Below, piece after piece: positions 1-7,013 of a stretch of 10,066 bases of DNA. How positions within the stretch are numbered: position 1 is the stretch's first letter; every line of letters begins with the position of its first letter. Origin of the DNA: an uncultured beta proteobacterium. GTDB taxonomy: Bacteria > Pseudomonadota > Gammaproteobacteria > Burkholderiales > Burkholderiaceae. A program made the translations under genes and the position numbers. The notes beneath the pieces were generated by a model. That model was given only the letters and a program-made list of their open reading frames with translations. It ran no database searches and was not told the DNA's origin. The stretch spans positions 1 through 10,066 of the forward strand of contig CAITHY010000188.1 of NCBI GenBank assembly GCA_903892315.1. The letters run 5' to 3'.

Positions 1-242
1 CACTACAGATGCATCACCACCGCGCTGAGCATTGGATTGTGGTCAAAGGCGTAGCAGAAATTACCAATGGCGATCAAGTCATTACGCTAACGGAGAACCA
101 AAGCACCTTCATCCCGCAGGGGCAAACCCACCGACTCGCTAATCCTGGCAAAACGCCGTTAGAGATTATTGAAGTGCAGTCCGGTAGTTATCTGGGCGAG
201 GATGATATTGTGCGTTTTGAAGATACCTACGGTAGAAGTTAA
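1..242 (+). CDS. manC: Mannose-1-phosphate guanylyltransferase / mannose-6-phosphate isomerase, C-terminal part (5' end outside window)
   Basis: This is the last ~79 codons of a bifunctional ManC-type protein; the open frame begins at base 3, runs in from the left edge and stops with TAA at 240-242. What is visible is the type II phosphomannose isomerase (cupin) domain. It contains the family signature [13 protein letters not shown], whose histidines and glutamate bind the metal, followed by the [16 protein letters not shown] cupin strand and the usual [20 protein letters not shown] ending. The full family protein is about 470-480 residues, so roughly the first 400, including the nucleotidyltransferase domain, lie outside. 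The enzyme makes GDP-mannose from mannose-1-phosphate and GTP, and the isomerase domain interconverts fructose-6-P and mannose-6-P. It acts in the cytoplasm and feeds the next gene, gmd, which starts 27 bases downstream, so co-transcription is likely. The ATG at 9 is internal to the gene, not a real start. Confidence 0.95.
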   Translation, partial: LQMHHHRAEHWIVVKGVAEITNGDQVITLTENQSTFIPQGQTHRLANPGKTPLEIIEVQSGSYLGEDDIVRFEDTYGRS

Positions 243-269
243 TTTAGAAAATAATAAAGAGTTCAATAT

Positions 270-1412
270 ATGACGAGTAATAAAACCAATCCGCAAAAAG
301 TCGCGTTAATCACTGGCATCACTGGCCAAGATGGTTCTTACCTTGCTGAGTTCTTGCTGGAAAAAGGCTACATTGTTCACGGCATCAAACGCCGCGCCTC
401 TTCTTTTAATACTGAGCGTATTGATCATATTTATCAAGATCCCCATATCAACCATCCTGATTTGATTTTGCATTATGGTGATTTAACCGATACTAGTAAC
501 TTAGTGCGCATTATTAAAGAGTGCCAGCCTGATGAAATCTACAACTTGGGTGCGCAGTCTCACGTAGCCGTTTCATTTGAATCTCCCGAATACACTGCAG
601 ATGTTGATGCGATTGGCCCTTTGCGTATTTTGGAAGCAATTCGTATTCTGGGTCTGGAAAAGAAAAGCCGGTTCTACCAAGCCTCCACATCTGAGCTCTA
701 TGGTCTAGTGCAAGAGATTCCGCAAAAAGAAACCACCCCGTTCTACCCAAGAAGCCCTTATGCAGTTGCTAAGATGTACGCATACTGGATTACTGTGAAC
801 TATCGTGAAGCTTATGGCATTTATGCATGTAATGGCATCTTGTTCAACCATGAATCCAAGCGCCGCGGAGAAACTTTTGTTACTCGCAAAGTTACTCGCG
901 GTTTAGCCAATATTGCTCAAGGTCTTGAAAAGTGCTTATACATGGGCAATATGGATGCGCTGCGTGACTGGGGTCATGCTAAGGACTATGTACGCATGCA
1001 GTGGTTGATGCTCCAGCAAGATAAGCCGGAAGACTTTGTGATCGCAACCGGTGTGCAGTTCACTGTACGTGAATTTATTATCCGCAGCGCCAAACAATTG
1101 GGTATCACCCTCAAATTTGAAGGTTCTGCTGAAAATGAAAAAGCGATTGTGGCTTCAATCGAAGGTGACAAGGCCCCAGCACTCAAAGTGGGTGATGTCG
1201 TTGTTCAGATTGACCCACGCTACTACCGCCCTACTGAAGTAGAGACTCTCCTGGGTGATCCAACCAAAGCTAAAGAAAAACTCGGTTGGGTACCAGAAAT
1301 AACGCTTGATCAAATGATTGTGGAGATGGTAGCAAGTGATTTAGATAAAGCTAAGCAGCATGCATTGTTAAGTAAGCATGGCTTTAGTGTTGCGGTTGGT
1401 AAAGAGAATTAA
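270..1412 (+). CDS. gmd: GDP-mannose 4,6-dehydratase
   Basis: Converts GDP-D-mannose to GDP-4-keto-6-deoxy-D-mannose, the first committed step to GDP-L-fucose, in the cytoplasm. The 380-residue product is an extended short-chain dehydrogenase of normal family length. The NADP-binding glycine motif GITGQDG is at residues 16-22 and is followed by the family signature [16 protein letters not shown]. The catalytic set is intact: T140 and E142 in STSELYG, Y164 and K168 in the YxxxK motif SPYAVAK. Other hallmarks are [13 protein letters not shown] (~92-104), [26 protein letters not shown] and the C-terminal [17 protein letters not shown]. The ATG at 270 is preceded by AAAGAG (256-261) at a spacing of 8, which supports it as the start. 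It lies between manC and fcl, the expected pathway order. Nothing looks broken or unusual. Confidence 0.98.
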   Translation: MTSNKTNPQKVALITGITGQDGSYLAEFLLEKGYIVHGIKRRASSFNTERIDHIYQDPHINHPDLILHYGDLTDTSNLVRIIKECQPDEIYNLGAQSHVAVSFESPEYTADVDAIGPLRILEAIRILGLEKKSRFYQASTSELYGLVQEIPQKETTPFYPRSPYAVAKMYAYWITVNYREAYGIYACNGILFNHESKRRGETFVTRKVTRGLANIAQGLEKCLYMGNMDALRDWGHAKDYVRMQWLMLQQDKPEDFVIATGVQFTVREFIIRSAKQLGITLKFEGSAENEKAIVASIEGDKAPALKVGDVVVQIDPRYYRPTEVETLLGDPTKAKEKLGWVPEITLDQMIVEMVASDLDKAKQHALLSKHGFSVAVGKEN

Positions 1413-1419
1413 AAGAGAG
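1413..1419 (+). promoter_or_regulatory. Ribosome binding site that fixes the fcl start
   Basis: AAGAGAG ends nine bases before the ATG at 1429 and lies immediately after the gmd stop codon (TAA 1410-1412). This purine-rich site supports 1429 over the upstream in-frame ATG at 1378, which lies within gmd. Confidence 0.6.
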
Positions 1420-1428
1420 CACCATTTA

Positions 1429-2409
1429 ATGCCTTTAGATTTGAATCAAAAAATTTATGTTGCTGGTCACCGCGGTATGGTGGGCTCTGCCATTGTTCGC
1501 AATCTCCAAGTAAAGGGTTATACGAATATTGTTACGCGTACTCATGCTCAGATGGATTTAACGGATCAGGCTGCAGTAAAAGCATTCTTTGAACAAGAAA
1601 AGCCTGATCAGGTCTATTTGGCTGCTGCCAAGGTTGGCGGTATTCATGCAAACAATACGTATCCTGCTGAATTTATTTACGACAATTTGATGGTTCAAAA
1701 CAATGTAATCCATCAGGCATTTGCAAATGGTGTAAAAAAGCTTCTTTTTTTAGGGTCAAGCTGTATTTATCCTAAGCTTGCTCCTCAGCCAATGAGTGAG
1801 GATGCATTGCTGACAGGCAAGCTAGAATCTACGAACGAACCTTATGCGGTTGCCAAAATTGCTGGTATTAAGATGTGCGAGAGTTATAACAGGCAATATG
1901 GTCAATCTCATGGTGTTGATTACCGCTCCGTAATGCCGACTAATTTATATGGCCCTGGCGATAACTACCATCCAGAAAATAGCCACGTGATTCCGGCACT
2001 CATTAGAAGATTTCATGAAGCTAAGATAGCTAATGCTCCTGAGGTAATTATTTGGGGCACAGGCACACCTAAGCGTGAGTTTTTGTATGTAGATGACATG
2101 GCCGCAGCATCCGTATTTGTAATGGAGTTGGATAAAGCTGCTTACGATGCTGAAGTTGAACCAATGCAAAGCCATATCAATGTAGGTTTTGGTTCAGATA
2201 TCACCATCGCTGATTTGGCAGGCGCTGTTGCAAAAGCGACTGGCTATCAAGGCAGCGTTGGCTTTGATCCTAGTAAGCCTGATGGCGCACCCAGAAAGTG
2301 GATGAGCTCCTCTCGCTTAAACCGTTTAGGGTGGAATCCTCAGGTTGATCTTGAGCAAGGCCTGAAAGTAGCTTATGAAGAATTCTTAAAAGAGGGTGTC
2401 AGGGGATAG
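1429..2409 (+). CDS. fcl: GDP-L-fucose synthase (GDP-4-keto-6-deoxymannose 3,5-epimerase/4-reductase)
   Basis: Epimerises and reduces the Gmd product to GDP-L-fucose with NADPH. The 326-residue product has the N-terminal Rossmann motif VAGHRGMVG at 11-19, then [20 protein letters not shown] (63-82). Active-site residues known from the E. coli enzyme are all present: S110 and C112 in GSSCIYP, Y139 and K143 in EPYAVAK, and the general-acid H186 in [21 protein letters not shown] and the C-terminal [12 protein letters not shown] are also typical. I choose the ATG at 1429, not the in-frame ATG at 1378: the earlier one lies inside gmd, adds 17 residues with no family counterpart, and only 1429 has AAGAGAG (1413-1419) nine bases upstream. 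Relative to E. coli Fcl as I remember it, there is a short insertion near residues 159-163 (after YNRQYG). The gap to gmd is 16 bases, consistent with one transcript. Confidence 0.97.
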   Translation: MPLDLNQKIYVAGHRGMVGSAIVRNLQVKGYTNIVTRTHAQMDLTDQAAVKAFFEQEKPDQVYLAAAKVGGIHANNTYPAEFIYDNLMVQNNVIHQAFANGVKKLLFLGSSCIYPKLAPQPMSEDALLTGKLESTNEPYAVAKIAGIKMCESYNRQYGQSHGVDYRSVMPTNLYGPGDNYHPENSHVIPALIRRFHEAKIANAPEVIIWGTGTPKREFLYVDDMAAASVFVMELDKAAYDAEVEPMQSHINVGFGSDITIADLAGAVAKATGYQGSVGFDPSKPDGAPRKWMSSSRLNRLGWNPQVDLEQGLKVAYEEFLKEGVRG

Positions 2410-2482
2410 CTCTGGTATTTTTATGGGGATAAACACTTACTATATTTTTCCTCTTCAATAATCGCTCAATAGATTGACACCA

Positions 2483-2488
2483 TAAGGC
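2483..2488 (+). promoter_or_regulatory. Unusually close Shine-Dalgarno-like sequence before the ligase/polymerase gene
   Basis: TAAGG (2483-2487) is the only SD-like match upstream of the ATG at 2489, and only one base separates it from the start codon, much less than the usual 5-9. An in-frame stop at 2483-2485 rules out an upstream start, and the next in-frame ATG (2549) would cut into the first membrane span and has no SD either. Initiation at this gene may therefore be weak. Confidence 0.3.
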
Positions 2489-3913
2489 ATGACCATTTCT
2501 CCGCTTTCAGATCTCCGTGCTAGCCGCTTGGGCTTAGCATTGATTTTGATGAGCAGCGTGCTTTTGGGAATCTGGGCTGTTAAAGACACGATTGCCTTAC
2601 GTAATATATTGCTGGTCTTAGGCACTCTGAGCTCGATTGTATTTTTGTATCAATACTTCCGAGTAGCGTATGCCAAGTCTATCGGCACTAACTGGTTAGC
2701 AGTGGTTTACATCTTCACCGCACTTTTATGGGTTGTATTCCATTATCTGTTTTTATCCATTTCCCCAGATGCACAGCTTCATGAGCTCACTTCAATTTGG
2801 TTTAGATCTTTTTTAGCAAGTATTTTTGGTTTAGCGACAGGGATTGCATTAATTAAAACCCCACGTTACATCTCACTATTTTGGGTTGCAATCCTCGTCG
2901 CCTTTTTGGTACTTTTTGCACAATACATACCCTTAGCCTGGGAATCCAAAAACCTGATTGTTCCTTTAAATACTGAAGACTTTAGACGTTATCTTTTTAT
3001 CGGAAAAATTAATCCCATGTATCTAGGAGTTTTATTGATTTCGGGTGCGACAGGCTTAATGCTTGATGCGCTTAACTCTGGCGATAAGAGGTGGATACGA
3101 GAAACCTGTATTTTTTGGTTTGTGTGTTTATTGACTGCAATGTATGCGTTTGCTTTCATCATTAACACTCGTTCAGGTGTGCTCTTAGGCTCTATGCCTA
3201 TTATTGCTTGGTCAATGTATGGCGCATTTTTGCTATTGCGAAAAAGAAATAATCTATCGCTTCTCAAATCTGCAAGCGCACGTAAGTTTATTTATGTTCT
3301 GATAGTTGCTATAGCCTTGATGGGTATATTTGCTTATCAACAGATTCAGCGAGACTCAGGATGGCAGCAGCTCCTAGAAGATATTCAGATTGGCTATCAG
3401 GTAGAGAAATACCCAAATTGGCAGAATGTCGATTTGTATGGATTTCCAGCAAATGACAGTGGAAAAGTGGTCGCTTTTAATACTTATGAGCGGGTTGCTT
3501 GGGCTACTGCAGGCATTAAGTCAATTCCCAATCATCCATATGGGGTTGGCATTTTGTTGCTTCCATTGGGTTTAGCAGCAAAAGAACTGTTTCCTGCTGT
3601 GAACCCACTCTCGACGCATAGTGGATGGGTTGATCTGACCCTCTCTTTTGGGTTGCCATTAATATGCCTCATGTGGGTCGCCAATGCCAGCATTTTGTAC
3701 TTTGCAGTTAAGCAAACGTCACCATTTAAATACACCCTGATTACCCTATCCATCATTCTCTTTGCATTATTTTTAGTTGGAGAATTGAGTAACGGGCACA
3801 ATTTAGAAATGCTGTTTTATTTCTTTGCTTTAATGTCTGGCATGCAAATTGCCCAGAAAATCAAGGGTGCCGATCGAGGAGTCTTGATTGCACCAAGCGA
3901 TTTAGCAAGATGA
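2489..3913 (+). CDS. O-antigen ligase/polymerase family membrane protein (Wzy_C type; WaaL or Wzy)
   Basis: A 474-residue, highly hydrophobic inner-membrane protein with roughly 11-13 membrane spans by eye, e.g. around 13-31, 36-56, 68-90, 128-150, 170-192, 268-285, 390-410 and 420-455. Family-like features are NTRSGVLLG at 226-234, with R228 in the usual position of a conserved arginine, a large hydrophilic probably periplasmic loop (~286-380) with R335 in the segment ERVAWATAG and SIPNHPYGVG, and THSGWVDL with H377. H377-S378 followed nine residues later by G388 matches the H[NSQ]x9G pattern known from WaaL/PglL ligases, although the final G/T/Y position is leucine. Such proteins transfer or polymerise undecaprenyl-linked glycans in the periplasm. 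Its position directly before wzx would suit a Wzy polymerase equally well, and sequence alone does not decide. The ATG at 2489 is the first possible start, because an in-frame TAA (2483-2485) lies just upstream. Confidence 0.85.
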   Translation: MTISPLSDLRASRLGLALILMSSVLLGIWAVKDTIALRNILLVLGTLSSIVFLYQYFRVAYAKSIGTNWLAVVYIFTALLWVVFHYLFLSISPDAQLHELTSIWFRSFLASIFGLATGIALIKTPRYISLFWVAILVAFLVLFAQYIPLAWESKNLIVPLNTEDFRRYLFIGKINPMYLGVLLISGATGLMLDALNSGDKRWIRETCIFWFVCLLTAMYAFAFIINTRSGVLLGSMPIIAWSMYGAFLLLRKRNNLSLLKSASARKFIYVLIVAIALMGIFAYQQIQRDSGWQQLLEDIQIGYQVEKYPNWQNVDLYGFPANDSGKVVAFNTYERVAWATAGIKSIPNHPYGVGILLLPLGLAAKELFPAVNPLSTHSGWVDLTLSFGLPLICLMWVANASILYFAVKQTSPFKYTLITLSIILFALFLVGELSNGHNLEMLFYFFALMSGMQIAQKIKGADRGVLIAPSDLAR

Positions 3914-3923
3914 TTACTGGCTC

Positions 3924-5264
3924 ATGACTGATCATACCCATAATCCTATTTGGGTAAAGTATTTGCCCACTGGCATTCGGAGAATGCTTGAGGGGAAAGT
4001 GGGACTGCATGCTGCGATTCATAACAGCGGCTGGATATTTTTTGACAAAATATTGCGAGCTCTCTTAGGGCTATTGGTTGGCGCATGGGTTGCACGTTAT
4101 TTAGGCCCATCTCAGTTCGGTGAGTTGGCCTATTGCATTGCCTTCATTGGAATCTTTCAATCCGTAGTGAATTTAGGTTTGGATGGCATTGTTGTGCGAG
4201 AAATTGCTAACGAACCCATACGAGCCAATATCATTTTAGGTACCGTTTTCAGGCTACGGCTTTTATTGGGCATAATCTTATGGGTTTTAGCTATAGGCGT
4301 TTATGGCCTTAGCAATGGTTTCGAGGATCAAGGTATACGGATTGTTGGATTAGTGGGTGCCAGCATGATTTTCCAGGTCGCAGACACAGTAGATCTCTGG
4401 TTTCAGGGAAATAGCCAGAGCAAAAGAACTGTTTTAGCTAAGGCGGCAGCGTACCTGATATCAAATGCAATCAGAGTAGCCCTTATTTTATTGCTTGCCC
4501 CGCTCATCGCTTTTGCGGGAGTCATTGCTTTTGAGGGTGCGTTAACTGCTTTTGCCCTCTATGTCTCTTACCAACGCTTTCCTTCGGAGCGCGCTTGGAA
4601 GAAACATTTGCCTGAGGCTAAAAAGTTATTACAAGAGTCTTGGCCTTATATGGTGTCTGGTTTATCTATCATGCTTTACATGCGTATTGATCAATTGATG
4701 ATTAAAGCCATGCTTGGCGAACGCGAGCTAGGAATTTTTGCTGCGATTATTCCGATCTCTAATCTTTGGAATATGGTTCCGGCAGCTATATGTACCAGCA
4801 TAGCCCCTTTGATGGCTAGGAAAAAACTACAGGGAGCAACAGTTTTTAAAGCTGCTCTTGTGCAGATGTTTAGATTCTTTTGGATTCTTTGTCTAGTTGT
4901 TGTAGGCATTACCTTGTTACTCTCTGGTTTTGTGATTAAGTTGATGTATGGGTATGCTTATGAAGAGGCTATCCCCGTCCTTAATATCTATGTACTTACT
5001 TGTATTCCTATATTTATGGGGCTTGGACAGGGTCTATGGCTTTTGAATGAGCGCAAGTCTTACTTGGCACCTCTTCAAACGATTACTGGTGCAGTGGTTT
5101 CCATCATCACAAATCTGATATTTTTACCTTTATGGGGTATTGAAGGTGCTGCAGTCGCTGCTGTACTATCCCAGGTAAGTTCATGCTTTTTAATTAATAG
5201 TATTTTTTCCAGAGATTTGTTTGTCATGCAAATGGGTTTCCATAGCAATAAGATTGAAGATTAA
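3924..5264 (+). CDS. Wzx-type polysaccharide flippase (MOP/PST superfamily)
   Basis: A 446-residue integral membrane protein with about 12 hydrophobic spans, the usual size and topology for Wzx/RfbX-like lipid-linked oligosaccharide flippases. The N-terminal region after a ~25-residue cytoplasmic lead is characteristic: a SGWIFFDKILRALLGLL helix, then WVARYLGPSQFGELAYC (~55-71) and GLDGIVVREIAN. The mid-protein ESWPYMVSGLSIMLYMRIDQ followed by MIKAMLGERELGIFAA (~230-270) is also typical. It would move undecaprenyl-PP-linked repeat units from the inner to the outer face of the cytoplasmic membrane. The ATG at 3924 is the first in-frame start after a TAG at 3903-3905. There is no clear SD, and the upstream gene stops only 10 bases earlier, so translation may be coupled. 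Adjacency to the Wzy_C-family gene fits a Wzx/Wzy pathway. It is clearly MOP family; its substrate is unknown. Confidence 0.92.
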   Translation: MTDHTHNPIWVKYLPTGIRRMLEGKVGLHAAIHNSGWIFFDKILRALLGLLVGAWVARYLGPSQFGELAYCIAFIGIFQSVVNLGLDGIVVREIANEPIRANIILGTVFRLRLLLGIILWVLAIGVYGLSNGFEDQGIRIVGLVGASMIFQVADTVDLWFQGNSQSKRTVLAKAAAYLISNAIRVALILLLAPLIAFAGVIAFEGALTAFALYVSYQRFPSERAWKKHLPEAKKLLQESWPYMVSGLSIMLYMRIDQLMIKAMLGERELGIFAAIIPISNLWNMVPAAICTSIAPLMARKKLQGATVFKAALVQMFRFFWILCLVVVGITLLLSGFVIKLMYGYAYEEAIPVLNIYVLTCIPIFMGLGQGLWLLNERKSYLAPLQTITGAVVSIITNLIFLPLWGIEGAAVAAVLSQVSSCFLINSIFSRDLFVMQMGFHSNKIED

Positions 5265-5266
5265 AT

Positions 5267-6184
5267 ATGCGTAGTCCAATCCTTTTCTTGGTTTTTAATC
5301 GTCCTGAAGTGACGCAGAGAGTATTTGATGCTATACGCATTGCTAGACCTCCCAAGTTATATATTGCAGCTGATGGGCCTCGTAAGGATAAAGTGGGTGA
5401 GGTTGAACGTTGTCAAGCTGTACAAGAAATTATTTCTAAGGTCGACTGGCCTTGCGAAGTGAGCAGACTGGTTCGAGAAAAAAATCTAGGTTGCAAAATT
5501 GCTGTCTCAAGCGCGATAGACTGGTTTTTTTCATGTGAGCCAGAGGGAATTATTCTTGAGGACGATTGCTTACCTCATCCTGACTTTTTCGTCTATTGCG
5601 ATGAGTTACTTGAAAAGTATCGCGATGATGAACGTATAGGACTAATTTCCGGAACTTCATTTGTAGATTTGCAAGAGGAGCATTTTTTAAAGGATAGTGA
5701 GGACTATATTTTTACTCGTTACCCTTCAATTTGGGGATGGGCAAGCTGGAAGAGGGTTTGGAATGACTATGATTTGGATATTAAGTTATGGAAAACCCAT
5801 CGCCAAGATGTTTCTGTCATGACTCCGTATTTGAAGCTTCGCAAGAAAAATGATCGACTTTTTGATCAAGTAAGTAGATCACAGATAGATACTTGGGACT
5901 ATCAGGTTAGTTTTCTATTGTGGAGCACGGGTAGGCTATCTATTTGCCCGAGATTTAATTTGATTGAGAACATTGGATTTGGACCAGATGCAACACATAC
6001 AAAAATTAGAAAATCGAATAAAAATGGCTCCAATCAGTTGAGTGCATTTCGTTTGGTTTTTCCCTTGGTTGTCCCAAAAATTTTGGTACCGAATTATGCA
6101 TATCAAGAGTGGATAGAAAAAATGGCAACAAAATCAATTTTAAGAAAAATATTGGATAGATTAAAAAACTATGTCCACCGATAA
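5267..6184 (+). CDS. GT-A-fold glycosyltransferase-like protein (HlpA-like/GT2-related nucleotide-diphospho-sugar transferase)
   Basis: A 305-residue cytoplasmic or membrane-associated protein that I recognise as the family often annotated as glycosyltransferase family 2-like or 'hemolytic protein HlpA-like'. It begins with PILFLVFNRPE (4-14), then IAADGPR (33-39), a REKNLGC segment (70-76) and the acidic EDDC motif at 98-101. The last is the likely metal/nucleotide-sugar DxD equivalent. The C-terminal half has WGWASWKRVW (156-165) and a NIGFGPDATHT motif at 235-245, both hallmarks of this family. It probably transfers one sugar of the repeat unit; donor and acceptor cannot be read from sequence. 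The start ATG is 2 bases after the wzx stop with GAAGA (5256-5260) upstream. Its 3' end overlaps the methyltransferase gene by 14 bases. The 3' part is visibly more AT-rich than gmd and fcl. Confidence 0.85.
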   Translation: MRSPILFLVFNRPEVTQRVFDAIRIARPPKLYIAADGPRKDKVGEVERCQAVQEIISKVDWPCEVSRLVREKNLGCKIAVSSAIDWFFSCEPEGIILEDDCLPHPDFFVYCDELLEKYRDDERIGLISGTSFVDLQEEHFLKDSEDYIFTRYPSIWGWASWKRVWNDYDLDIKLWKTHRQDVSVMTPYLKLRKKNDRLFDQVSRSQIDTWDYQVSFLLWSTGRLSICPRFNLIENIGFGPDATHTKIRKSNKNGSNQLSAFRLVFPLVVPKILVPNYAYQEWIEKMATKSILRKILDRLKNYVHR

Positions 6185-7013
6185 AAAATGTATTGGATGC
6201 TTTAGTAATTCTCTTGTGGCTGACTCGATGGGTTGCGAATGTCAATCCTGCGGTCTTCAGTTCAACGTTGCAGAAAGTGGGATTAATTATGCCTCTACTT
6301 ATGCCGATGAAGATTCGCTCTATTTCGAGCATTCTAAGAATATTGATCGTTTTCAAAAAATGCCAGAAGAAAAATTAAATGCAGCTTTACTTCCATTTGA
6401 GCTTAAATTAACCCAATTGATTGCAAAAAATAAGGACTTAGAAAGTTTGATCGATTTGGGTTGTGGCACGGGTCGGTTTTTGAGAAAAGTTGAGTCTGTA
6501 CTTAGAAATGCGCAGGGTTTTGAAGTAGCCACAGTGTTGGTTGAAAGGCTTCAACAATATGGTCGAAAAGTTAGTCGGGGTGGTATCGCGGAATTTCTAA
6601 AATCAGAAACTAATGCTGATGTTGTGACTTTATTGGAGGTCGTTGAGCATCTAGCCAATCCGGGTGAACTGATGCAAGATATTTTAAAAATTAAGAAACC
6701 AAAAGTCTTGGCGGTAGTCGTTCCTATGTGGAATACCCGCAGGAAATTTGATTATCAATTCTCTAGGCACGATAGACCACCAAACCATTTAAGCTGGTGG
6801 AGTGAGCATTCCTTGAGGTCACTTTTAAATCATCAAGGTTATGAGGTTAGCATAGAGGCTATCCCCGAGAAACGTTGGAGTCTTTTGAAGTATTTGATAA
6901 AAGATTTGCGATCTGGGCAAATTGGCGTTGGTTTTGACCAATGGATTAAAGTGTTTATGAATCCGCCGGCATTTTGGTTGCTGGGAATTGCGCAAAAAAA
7001 CCATGAAAACTAA
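6171..7013 (+). CDS. Zinc-ribbon class I SAM-dependent methyltransferase
   Basis: A 280-residue protein with an N-terminal putative zinc ribbon, C7-x2-C10 and C22-x-C24-x2-C27, then a Rossmann-type methyltransferase domain. SAM-binding motif I is DLGCGTG at 95-101. LLEVVEHLANPGEL (154-167) resembles motif IV of the UbiG/Methyltransf_11-12 type enzymes. PPNHLSWWSEHSLRSLL near the C-terminal third resembles the usual segment after the catalytic core. It probably O-methylates a sugar of the glycan or a lipid-linked intermediate in the cytoplasm; the substrate is inferred from the neighbourhood only. The ATG at 6171 is needed to keep the first CxxC pair, and an in-frame TAA (6162-6164) excludes anything upstream. 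It overlaps the preceding glycosyltransferase by 14 bases and the next gene by 11, with no clear SD, suggesting translational coupling. Confidence 0.88.
   Translation: MSTDKKCIGCFSNSLVADSMGCECQSCGLQFNVAESGINYASTYADEDSLYFEHSKNIDRFQKMPEEKLNAALLPFELKLTQLIAKNKDLESLIDLGCGTGRFLRKVESVLRNAQGFEVATVLVERLQQYGRKVSRGGIAEFLKSETNADVVTLLEVVEHLANPGELMQDILKIKKPKVLAVVVPMWNTRRKFDYQFSRHDRPPNHLSWWSEHSLRSLLNHQGYEVSIEAIPEKRWSLLKYLIKDLRSGQIGVGFDQWIKVFMNPPAFWLLGIAQKNHEN

Noticed and set aside
2474..2479. Perfect -35 hexamer TTGACA just upstream of the ligase/polymerase gene
   Set aside because: The expected -10 position (~2497-2502) reads TTCTCC-like sequence inside the gene and does not resemble TATAAT, and a promoter there would start transcription after the start codon.
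4964..4977. 14-base direct repeat AGAGGCTATCCCCG, also at 6854-6867
   Set aside because: Both copies are in-frame coding sequence for E-A-I-P in unrelated genes, and one 14-base match in ~10 kb is compatible with chance; no flanking structure or element supports a mobile or regulatory repeat.
6006..6356. 116-codon - strand ORF across the glycosyltransferase/methyltransferase junction
   Set aside because: It is antisense to two well-supported genes, has no family features and no SD, and probably results from the AT-rich codon use there.
6988..7002. TTG start giving the GT4 protein five extra residues
   Set aside because: The extension MRKKT is not part of the conserved GT4 opening, and ATG 7003 directly precedes KTKIAFDVSG; the GGGA before the TTG is too close (about 2 bases) to be a normal SD.
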